Source: Antedon bifida (Eukaryota > Echinodermata > Crinoidea > Comatulida > Antedonidae). From it: a DNA stretch of 64,000 nucleotides. The notes under the pieces are model-generated. The model saw nothing but the letters and a program-made list of their open reading frames with translations, had not been told where the DNA came from and ran no database searches. Every line of letters begins with the position of its first letter. The stretch's first letter is position 1. The stretch spans positions 15,071,001 to 15,135,000 of the forward strand of contig OY727095.1 in NCBI GenBank assembly GCA_963402885.1, written 5' to 3'. Both the position numbers and the translations under genes were made by a program. Below, piece by piece: positions 36,415 through 39,691 of the stretch.

Positions 36415-38422
36415 TCCTGACATTAACAAGGGGTTATCCGCCAAGTGCGGATAACCAAAAAAAACATGTTTTTGTACTGATACAATGAAATGTCTATATA
36501 TCTGGGCTAACCACCACTGGGTGAAGAGGAGTAATAATTATTTATCTGGACCATGAAAACTAATAAAAACTCTGAAAATATAGACAGTTTAATATTCAGC
36601 TAAATTTAGTATGGATTTCACTATCAAAAAGTATTTTTATATTTAGTAAAATATATATCCTAACTTTTTTTTACTCATAAGCATGTGGCGTAAGCGCAAG
36701 CCAAGTAATTTTACTAATCATGACACAATGGATCATTCATCCCAACTGTTGCTCACTTGCATTGTGTGTACGCTATGCTGTGGGAATGAAGCTTAATGTA
36801 GGGGATAATTTTAACAAAATGTAATCTTTTTATCTTGTGTCCCACAAGATGGCATCCAAGTTCAAAGGTAATAAATCAGGTAATACCATAGTACTGTATG
36901 AAAATAAATGGATGACTTAGATAGATTTAAAATAATTTTAAAAAAAACAGATACCAATATTAGCAAAATCGGTACAAATGTTATCGATATATGGTAATTT
37001 AAATGTTTTGCATAAAATAGCCAAAAAAAATTGTTGCGCAGCATGTAAACCAATTTGGTCAAACGAACTAAAAATGTCTTTTGGTTAAAATTAATCCAAA
37101 ATAAAGGTTTAAGTTTAAAATATCCCTTTAGGTGATTTTACAGGTAATGACTAATTAGGTTATATGCATTATCATGCATATAACCTATTGATTCTGTCAG
37201 GATCTATCTTTATTTATTGATTTCTTTATTTATTTCTTCTTTTCTTTCTACGCGCGATTTAACGAAATCACGTTTGTGGGTGAATCACTTTTAAACAAAA
37301 TTTTGTACTCTTAAATTTCAGGTTATATTTCAACATATGGCAATACAATTACGTGCGTAGCGCATGTAACGCTTGCGTACGCGCGCTTAAAATTTTCAAA
37401 ATTTATTTTCGATGAAATTAGAGTACGTTTCAGGCAATTCTAAGCGTTGCCATGAGTGTGCAGATTTTTTAAATGTTGACGCGCACTATTTTTGTCCGAT
37501 TTCTGTTGTACAACTTTTCTTTAATAATATCATCATATTTTATCCACTTTTCAACGAAAAATTTTCAAAAGTGACAGGCTACGCACGTGCAAGTTGACAA
37601 AATGGTGGAAATATTAAAATTAAAATAGATCGTCAGAATGCTTGGGAACTATCTGCACCAAAGTGGTTACTGCATAAAATACACAGAGGAATCTTTCTAC
37701 AACTTTTAGTCAGTTGTGTATGGCTTGGTGGTCTGTGCGCGTGTCTATGGCACTCAAAGTAACAAGATCAAGTCTCACCTTGGGAAACGAAATAAGATTT
37801 TGTTTTATTATCCGTATTGTTTGTTCAATTTTATTTTTTAGTGTATAGATTTATAGTTTTATACACATAATTTATAATGAAATCTATAAAAAGTAAGTAT
37901 TCCTGTTAGCAAGATCCTCAATATATTAAAATAATTAAAGATTCTGAGAAAATCAATCAATATATCTTTTAAAAATCAATTATCTTTATTTAAATCAATG
38001 CATATAACCTATAATTCGTCATAGTGATGAATTAAATCTAGCTTAATATTATTGTTATCTACCAATTTATACAAGATTCTCTATGTTAATCAACTGAATC
38101 AGAATTATCAAGAAAATACAATTATTTAATGTATTTTAAACATTTAAATAGAAATTACAAATACAGTACATCATTTAAATACAGTTTAAATAACAGATTA
38201 TAGTAATTACCTTTTTATCTGACGGCTTAAAAATTGAAATGTGAAGTTGATATTCATCATTTGCAAGCATCTTTCCAAAAACTCCTAACAACTTTCTTTT
38301 CCTACCATGTAAGACATTTCTTAGATGACCATTTAGTGCATACCAACTGAAATGATTTAAAGTTACATAACAATGACCGTTGTTTAAAGTAAAATCTATG
38401 TCCTTTTTATCACTTTCCAAGG
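912..38422 (-). CDS. UPA / death-effector / Roc-COR (ROCO-family) GTPase gene, 20 exons, 5' end missing
   Basis: The gene was assembled by eye from exons at 38422-38211, 27457-27323, 20915-20771, 20327-20289, 19786-19688, 19152-18598, 17200-17147, 13287-13128, 12187-12102, 8761-8601, 6781-6692, 6514-6335, 6129-5875, 4822-4628, 4282-4088, 3867-3565, 3399-3328, 2648-2435, 2124-2062 and 1420-912. Every junction has AG/GT and compatible phase, giving 1239 residues plus a stop. Visible order: UPA-like (about 1-165), VSSGxG linker (178-205), two death-effector-like domains (212-390), Roc (about 440-640), COR (about 640-955), Cys-rich segment (980-1071) and two C-terminal death-fold domains (1072-1239). 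Known ROCO proteins are large multidomain GTPases whose COR domain follows Roc. The death folds suggest a cytoplasmic adaptor in apoptosis or innate signalling; that role is inferred. The first exon(s), perhaps a ZU5 domain, were not found. Introns are unusually full of transposons. Confidence 0.85.
1421..2061. other. Last intron, with an 86-bp tandem duplication
   Basis: AT-rich intron. Two copies of an 86-bp segment beginning AAGGTTTGCATAGAGTGC lie at 1843 and 1929 (array about 1843-2014). No gene or RNA is seen. Confidence 0.6.
2062..2124 (-). CDS. ROCO gene exon 19: polar linker
   Basis: A 63-nt exon rich in Ser, Gln and acidic residues (DDKDQNEGTSSSHQSQPRE). It is disordered in appearance. 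Phase and splice sites (TTTTAG, GTAAGT) join exons 18 and 20. Confidence 0.6.
2435..2648 (-). CDS. ROCO gene exon 18: Cys-rich segment
   Basis: 71 codons plus one base. Cysteines are clustered: CIPCRC, then FKCRKLTC, then VTCYKRLFGC. The spacing could form a small metal-binding or disulfide module; I do not recognise a named family. Acceptor ATATCTTTAG, donor GTAAGA. Confidence 0.65.
3328..3399 (-). CDS. ROCO gene exon 17: acidic linker
   Basis: A 72-nt exon reading MAIKRTDSFDETSNEEPSA and beyond. Donor GTATGT was chosen over a nearer GTAAAT because only it keeps the next exon in frame. No domain is recognised. Confidence 0.6.
3565..3867 (-). CDS. ROCO gene exon 16: C-terminal COR
   Basis: 101 codons, phase 0. 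FYVPLRLAFK (the 'yyVPl.l' turn of COR) is followed by YDFKGYLPDVLFPYLIIEF and later beta-like segments. This completes COR. Acceptor ACAATTTCAG, donor GTAATA. Confidence 0.82.
4088..4282 (-). CDS. ROCO gene exon 15: COR domain
   Basis: 65 codons. DKGILEEKLLRKLWRD and FEFLVALMIQLGFICER match the COR segment in which a wing helix is followed by a leucine-rich helix (G.l.e..l..lW...fll.lm...gl). Acceptor TTTTTTAG, donor GTAGGT. Confidence 0.82.
4628..4822 (-). CDS. ROCO gene exon 14: COR domain core
   Basis: 65 codons. INLHDHGEIVYMP and VLDPMRLVEIVTTFV match the hallmark COR pattern (LH..G.i.y... then viLdp.wLv). COR mediates dimerisation in known ROCO proteins. The acceptor TTTTTAAAG is slightly unusual; the donor is GTAAGT. 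Confidence 0.85.
4823..5874. other. Intron between exons 13 and 14: nothing recognised
   Basis: About 1 kb of AT-rich intron. Short open frames at 4839-5376 have no recognisable content. No repeat family was identified. Confidence 0.5.
5875..6129 (-). CDS. ROCO gene exon 13: Roc-COR junction
   Basis: 85 codons, phase 0. The exon reads from AEKVFEQIQDVL through VYQYFAIENS to a helical segment with IPLKWMRFRCGLDDLR. In ROCO proteins the order (F.IeN, helix, iP..W) marks the end of Roc and the start of COR. Donor GTAAATG. Confidence 0.82.
6335..6514 (-). CDS. ROCO gene exon 12: Roc G4 region
   Basis: Sixty codons. The segment KPTILIVGTHKGKLGETE is the G4 region; Roc proteins typically have THxD or NKxD here, and this protein has THKG, so the usual Asp is not at that position. 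An acidic loop (EEDEENE) precedes it. Acceptor TTTTTCAG, donor GTTAAT, which is a weak site. Confidence 0.78.
6692..6781 (-). CDS. ROCO gene exon 11: Roc strand after switch II
   Basis: Thirty codons, phase 0 on both sides. ALYIVVFDLSKPLDDL matches the conserved Roc segment in which a hydrophobic strand ends in D-L-S/T. Acceptor TTTTTGCAG, donor GTAAGT. Confidence 0.82.
6782..8600. other. Intron between exons 10 and 11: nothing recognised
   Basis: About 1.8 kb of AT-rich sequence without clear repeats, RNA genes or coding similarity. The open frame at 8038-8271 (+) shows no family features. Confidence 0.5.
8601..8761 (-). CDS. ROCO gene exon 10: Roc switch II (DxxG)
   Basis: FNIYDHGGQLIYHGIHR carries the G3 motif D-x-G-G-Q, the Roc version of DxxGQ, on a strand leading into switch II. 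The upstream part (IIPIDTEQQFDKDVIKKVV) is a longer insert than in Ras. Acceptor CACTACAG, donor GTAAGT. Confidence 0.85.
8762..9396. other. Intron sequence with ATC/GAT-rich simple repeats
   Basis: Imperfect CATCAT runs at about 8840-8935 and 9085-9165. The second gives an acidic open frame on the minus strand, but it does not splice in frame. Confidence 0.5.
9397..10411. mobile_element. AT-rich foldback element, about 1 kb
   Basis: The left end TATGGCAAGCCTCAGTTGTC is repeated inverted at the right end (10411 back to about 10390), and similarity continues inward for about 220 bp on each side: the AAATATTATATTATTATATC run, TACTTGGTTTTAG, and the AATATATT block. The right arm carries extra copies of the TTACTTGGTTTTAGCATTAT unit. 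The centre (9660-10140) is non-coding and includes TAGGCCTAG-type palindromes. No transposase is present. Confidence 0.75.
10621..11276 (+). mobile_element. Helitron-like non-autonomous element
   Basis: The sequence starts with ACCTCCGCCAAGGAGGTAT and ends with GGCGGAGGTATGCACTC, a GCACTC-TTG-GAGTGC hairpin at 11254-11268, and CTAG at 11273-11276 followed by T. A 3' hairpin a few bases before CTRR is the Helitron signature. A related 3' end occurs at 58260-58332. The 5' end was not fixed. No Rep/helicase is encoded. Confidence 0.6.
11482..12035 (-). pseudogene. Truncated LINE 3' end (CR1/jockey-type C-terminus and 3' UTR)
   Basis: Minus-strand open frame 12035-11724 contains YIPHSRLEINKRSIFIEG followed by PTYWNKL, the usual tail of CR1/jockey reverse transcriptase ORFs (R..sI...Gp..WN.L). 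The 3' UTR has the ACAAGCCACTTTGGCTTCTG motif and ends with AATAAATGTTGTTGTAT, typical of this group. The element is 5'-truncated, as expected from target-primed reverse transcription. It sits in the ROCO intron on the same strand as the gene. Confidence 0.75.
12102..12187 (-). CDS. ROCO gene exon 9: Roc switch I
   Basis: The exon joins in frame to exon 8 and reads EVAHNITDGIAVIRTAST. The T-x-GI element matches the G2/switch I region of Roc GTPases (T..GI.v). Acceptor TTATTTCAG, donor GTAAAC. A LINE 3' end lies about 65 nt beyond the donor. Confidence 0.8.
12347..13011 (+). mobile_element. PIF/Harbinger-like element with a decayed Myb/MADF-type ORF
   Basis: The ends are inverted: GGCCCTGTTTCTGCTGC on the left and GCAGCAGAAACAGGCCC on the right. 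TTA follows the right end and is present two bases before the left end, suggesting a 3-bp target duplication typical of PIF/Harbinger. Inside, about 12715-12950 (+), a broken frame reads VDSKLKSLRKQYNIAKDN and later CPHYDVF, similar to the Myb/SANT-MADF partner protein of Harbinger elements. Two stops interrupt it. Left-hand sequence is full of TACCGTATTT/AAATACGGTA inverted runs. Confidence 0.6.
13128..13287 (-). CDS. ROCO gene exon 8: Roc P-loop
   Basis: The protein contains LGMLKVIGQEGVGKTCLIN: a beta strand followed by Walker A GQEGVGKT, where the Lys and Thr bind nucleotide phosphates and Mg. This is typical of Ras-like Roc domains. Acceptor ATTTTCAG, donor GTAAGTA. Confidence 0.88.
13510..17053. 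mobile_element. 3.5-kb foldback built from ~340-bp tandem repeats
   Basis: The left end TAGGCTAGTCAATCTAGCA (13510) is inverted at the right end (about 17035-17053). Both arms consist of tandem ~340-bp units, each marked by TATGCAAATTAG, then AAATATGCAAATTAGGG and CATATCTCGAAAAC; left units recur near 13639, 13976, 14317, 14660 and 15003, and right-arm units run in reverse from about 15080 to 16950. The centre contains a C/G-run palindrome (15285-15670) and a TATATAGCGC...AAGCGCTGTAC motif. No protein-coding sequence is seen. The whole structure lies in one ROCO intron (exon 7 to exon 8). Confidence 0.8.
15285..15670. repeat. C-run/G-run palindromic array of GGACAACTACCCCC units
   Basis: About ten copies of a 13-18 bp unit (GGACAACTACCCCC, with or without TTA) are followed at about 15475 by the same unit inverted (GGGGGTAGTTGTCC). 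G-runs of 5-6 recur every ~15 bases on the plus strand from 15480 to 15655. The array can form a long hairpin or G-quadruplexes. Confidence 0.85.
17147..17200 (-). CDS. ROCO gene exon 7: linker
   Basis: A 54-nt Gln-rich exon (DEQFQTQFQKQTS) with acceptor TTTTTTTAG and donor GTGAGG, phase 1 on both sides. It links the death-effector region to Roc. It lies just outside the 3.5-kb palindrome that fills the next intron. Confidence 0.55.
17201..18321. other. Intron between exons 6 and 7: nothing recognised
   Basis: AT-rich intron with poly-A/T runs. An open frame at 17308-17499 (+) has no recognisable content. Confidence 0.45.
18322..18470 (+). pseudogene. LINE reverse transcriptase fragment
   Basis: A 50-codon open stretch on the plus strand reads RGISLIPILGKIFLNIL and later EQSGFRTLDNILIQF. 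This matches the reverse transcriptase segment 'yRgisLlp.lgKif..iln' to 'eqsGFR....dni' of RTE- and jockey-type LINEs. It is short, lacks the YADD site, and lies antisense to the ROCO gene. Confidence 0.65.
18598..19152 (-). CDS. ROCO gene exon 6: tandem death-effector-like domains
   Basis: 185 codons. The first domain reads YNNFRILKANLGKCF, then RWLRFLLFDELDASEI, then HDLLNHLEDKGLISPTN, a typical death-effector six-helix pattern (L..LE..G.is..N...L). The second runs from FKLSPYRKELFKTLNQL to ARKILLEYNVV. Death-effector domains assemble with FADD- or caspase-8-like partners in known systems; partners here are unknown. The ATG-less upstream part belongs to the exon, so residue numbering starts before the LDASE segment. 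Confidence 0.8.
19153..19687. other. Intron between exons 5 and 6
   Basis: AT-rich. GGCCCATTTACACTAAGACG at about 19310 resembles Harbinger-type MITE ends, but no matching right end was found. Confidence 0.4.
19688..19786 (-). CDS. ROCO gene exon 5: VSSGxG repeat linker
   Basis: The exon encodes four tandem six-residue repeats (VSSxxG) from an 18-bp DNA repeat, then AWNRGIRQ. Every repeat contains a CAG/GT-like string (ACAGGTGTG or GCAGGTGTG), so several acceptors are possible and the exact start is uncertain. The chosen start gives phase 1 and joins exons 4 and 6 in frame. Confidence 0.6.
20012..20136 (+). pseudogene. 5S rRNA-derived sequence (SINE3-like or 5S pseudogene)
   Basis: The stretch TGTCACGTTGAAACACTGG, then CTGATCACCAAAGTTAAGCA, then GGAGCTTGAATAGGAGACC follows the animal 5S rRNA sequence across nearly its full length, including the internal promoter (box A AAGTTAAGCAATGTTGG; box C GTTGGAGCTTGAATAGGAGA). 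About a fifth of positions differ and the expected 3' end is degenerate, so a working 5S gene is unlikely. Unrelated sequence continues to about 20280, as in 5S-derived SINE3 elements. Confidence 0.75.
20289..20327 (-). CDS. ROCO gene exon 4: short acidic linker
   Basis: A 39-nt exon (VIDDVETSRPNL), phase 1 to phase 1, with acceptor TTTTTCAG and donor GTATGT. It is too small to identify alone; it is supported by phase and by good splice sites. Confidence 0.55.
20771..20915 (-). CDS. ROCO gene exon 3: end of UPA-like region
   Basis: 48 codons plus one base, with acceptor TTCCTAG and donor GTAAGT. The segment is basic (KKFLLKRRNSS) and followed by a strand-like stretch. Phase fits exons 2 and 4. 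No catalytic motif is seen. Confidence 0.65.
21145..21663 (-). pseudogene. LINE C-terminal domain
   Basis: The frame reads SVLLYGAESWTIYARQEKKL, FHLRCLRTILNIRWQDRVTN and RQRRLRWLGHVRRMDDTR, the conserved tail of this LINE group, where an Arg-rich segment probably binds nucleic acid. It ends with a stop at 21145. Confidence 0.85.
21664..22829 (-). pseudogene. LINE reverse transcriptase domain
   Basis: 22829-22317 contains KAPGDDGIPTENVKAGG, DNYRGISLLNICGKVF and GFRSGRSTIDMIFSIRQL. After a one-base shift near 22365 the frame continues (FDLINRN...; then KQGDVLALLLFGIYF and FLYADDACF at 22260-21688). YADD is the polymerase active site; the Asp pair binds metal. A second frame break occurs near 21690. 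Confidence 0.88.
22906..23585. mobile_element. 680-bp hAT-like non-autonomous element in the LINE
   Basis: An exact 8-bp target duplication, CTTCTGAG, lies at 22898-22905 and 23586-23593. Inverted ends: CCCGGGGGTGGGG...GTCACT on the left and AGTGACCCCCCCGGG on the right. 8-bp duplications are typical of hAT (also P and MULE). Removing the element restores the LINE frame (HYSE into VYQTN, apart from one stop). Internal open frames on both strands are not recognised. Confidence 0.85.
23594..24156 (-). pseudogene. LINE linker between endonuclease and reverse transcriptase
   Basis: Open frame with helical, charged content (WFEEKSEKLPPVIEKKRTAL; RADVQRAVRQCTNKYWEEL) ending in DRWVEHYSE just before the reverse transcriptase. 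This matches the linker of RTE-like LINEs (W......i.p.i..K..a...). The hAT-like element at 22906-23585 is inserted just after it. Confidence 0.75.
24405..24502 (-). pseudogene. LINE endonuclease domain, continuation after insertion
   Basis: Directly on the far side of the inserted element, the minus strand reads IPEKTPLILLGDFNARVGDN, the GDFN motif of the AP endonuclease. It continues the frame broken at 25748. Downstream to 24157 the sequence is LINE-like but frameshifted. Confidence 0.8.
24507..25743. mobile_element. 1.24-kb TTAA-flanked MITE (piggyBac-like) carrying a minisatellite
   Basis: TTAA flanks both ends (24503-24506; 25744-25747). The ends are inverted: AGGGGCGTTCCGGTTTTAAA on the left, and the right end read inward is AGGGGGATTCTGGGTTTAAA. 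TTAA duplication is the piggyBac hallmark (also seen in Kolobok). The insertion splits the LINE endonuclease ORF exactly at TTAA. No transposase is encoded. Confidence 0.85.
25179..25451. repeat. 21-bp minisatellite, 13 copies
   Basis: Thirteen contiguous copies of ATTGGTGTGTACTGCATGAC plus one variable base. Most variation is in the last two bases and the first base. Because the period is a multiple of three, long open frames (HAVHTNR or YCMTIGV repeats) appear on both strands; these are a by-product of the repeat. Confidence 0.95.
25748..26228 (-). pseudogene. LINE endonuclease domain, N-terminal part
   Basis: The frame opens with LKLGTWNIRTLRTG (APE motif N) and has LDIFALQETRL (the Q-E-T metal-binding Glu), GVGFAIKN and LSLYAPT. 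This is the first half of an AP-type endonuclease that nicks target DNA. The frame runs into the TTAA element at 25743 and resumes beyond it. Confidence 0.85.
26997..27120. mobile_element. 124-bp Harbinger-type MITE
   Basis: TAA flanks both ends (26994-26996; 27121-27123). Inverted ends: GCTCTGTCTACACTATCAAA on the left; the right end read inward is GATGTTTACACTATCAAAAA. The arms pair further inward (TGTGATGTGCCCATATATGG with its inverse). The size and 3-bp duplication fit a PIF/Harbinger MITE. Confidence 0.75.
27323..27457 (-). CDS. ROCO gene exon 2: UPA-like continuation
   Basis: 45 codons, phase 0 to phase 0, with acceptor TTTCAG and donor GTAAGA. The protein has an alternating beta-strand-like pattern (for example MKITVTASKQEW) as expected for UPA. 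It is separated from exon 1 by the tandem array at 27.8-36.5 kb and from exon 3 by the intronic LINE. Confidence 0.7.
27832..36455 (+). repeat. Tandem array of six 1.1-1.6 kb repeats (possible rolling-circle elements)
   Basis: Monomers start with ACTAGATTTGAACTCGTCAC at 27832, 28971, 30532, 32054, 33642 and 35243. Each start has a GAACTCGTC/GACGAGTTC hairpin and then GGTTATCCGC. Several monomers end with an A-rich run and a hairpin made of GGTTATCCGCAACTTAGTTGCGGATAACC-type arms (30504-30531, 33609-33640, 35184-35213; shorter form 36427-36449). The first and last monomers are one subtype and the middle four another. No long ORF is present; TGACGTCA palindromes recur in every unit. The array fills the ROCO intron between exons 1 and 2. 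Helentron-like origin is a hypothesis. Confidence 0.9.
36457..37150. other. Intron, nothing recognised
   Basis: AT-rich intron of the ROCO gene after the tandem array. The open frame at 36862-37062 has no recognisable content. Confidence 0.4.
37151..38041 (-). mobile_element. Solo relative of the tandem-array element, inverted
   Basis: Read on the minus strand, it starts CTAGATTTAATTCATCACTA, with an AATTCATC/GACGAATT hairpin and GGTTATATGCAT, and ends with a GGTTATATGCAT...ATGCATATAACC hairpin (37158-37185). This is the same plan as the array monomers (5' hairpin, GGTTATNNGC block, 3' hairpin of the same block) with a different sequence. It also shares CG-rich ACGCGCG words. It sits 170 bp from the UPA exon. 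Confidence 0.6.
38211..38422 (-). CDS. ROCO gene exon 1 of those seen: UPA/ZU5-like, HFS motif
   Basis: Open for 70 codons between AG (38424-38423) and GTAATT. The protein contains HCYVTLNHFSWYALNG, the pattern typical of the ZU5-UPA region of UNC5, PIDD and ankyrins. In PIDD, HFS triplets are self-cleavage sites; cleavage here is unproven. The exon starts in phase 1, so an upstream coding exon must exist. An in-frame TAA just upstream makes this acceptor necessary. Confidence 0.75.
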
Positions 38423-39400
38423 CTATTTATCTTAAACAAGGTTTTTAATAAGGTCAAAACAAAAAAATTGTGTTGAGTACATTTGCCTAAATTCCAAAAA
38501 TGGGTGGGTGGGTAGTTAATGTGTTGAGGCCGGAGGGAAATACAGTACATTATATGGTTCTTGTCAGCCAATAAATATTATAAAAACATATTTTTTTCAA
38601 TACCTCATTGTTAGTTTTCAGATGGTCTGGTTGTATACTGCAAATTGTTTGTAAATCATTTCTGTCCAAAGCTCATTCCAAATTCTTTCTGTCAAAATGT
38701 ATGAAATAATGCATCACTATTTGTGTGTTTATGAAAATGACCATTGATGGAAATTATATTCATGATTTTCATAATTTGAAGAAAGTTAGTAAATCATTTA
38801 AAAAAATGAGTTTTCTCATTTGTATTACATTTTAAGATCTGGTTAAAAAATTGACTTTTAGTAATAGTCAAAGGTATCAACATTTTATTTTTAAAAAAAC
38901 TCACCCAAAAACACATACCTATGCATAAAAAAAGGAAAAGCATCTTCATTTACCAATCATTCATGCTGATAGTGTAAACACAAATTAGGCCAAAAATTTC
39001 CCTTCTGAAAATATAAAAAAGGTAACCTGTAAACATTAATCTCTCCTGATACAGGCCAGTAGCCTGGGGGGATTTTATGGTTTGAGCAAGCCCTCACTTA
39101 TACAGTGAACGCGATTAATCTACAGCGAAAGCCACAAACAAAACCATCTCTGACAATCCACATAGTTAAAATTCTTGTAATTCAATTTAAATGTACTAAA
39201 AGGTGAGCACGCTTCGTGTAGACGATGTTTTTTGTAATGATAAATAATGACTCGGCTAAAAAGGTTTTAGAAGGACGTTTTGGCCTGGACGTTTTCGGTA
39301 GGTTACCATTATTGAAAACGCTTGATATTCGTGAAACTAAACCTACTACCAACCTTAACCTGTTTCAAAGTGTCTTAGAGGACTTTTGACTCTGCCTTGG
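38423..39400. other. Intergenic or intronic, nothing firmly recognised
   Basis: Upstream ZU5-type exons of the ROCO gene would be expected on the minus strand from here on. I tested short AG...GT candidates near 38600-38650 and 39030-39080, but none matches phase and family. Confidence 0.4.
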
Positions 39401-39691
39401 TGAAGTGAGGACGTGTTACACTGATGCTCGCTAGCCCGGCCTTTTCAATTTGAGCATTTGACACGCCACCCCGGTCTAAAGGGGTTTGACTACCTTTAGT
39501 GCATGTCTCTCACGGGCACACCTTGAGCCTAACAATTAGTTGGATTTGTTTTTACGTTTGATTTAGATTGGATTCCACAGTTTTTAATACAGATTTTAAC
39601 ACATTGCGTATACAAGTGGATGCAGATTCTAACTATATTTTGCTGTTGTACGATGTTTGGTTTCAATAACTCCTTGTGTACGCTATGGCTG

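Noticed and set aside
38600..38700. ZU5 exon upstream of the UPA exon
   Set aside because: A short open piece (IQPDHLKTNNE) ends in phase 0, but the UPA exon needs phase 1. No ZU5 pattern is visible.
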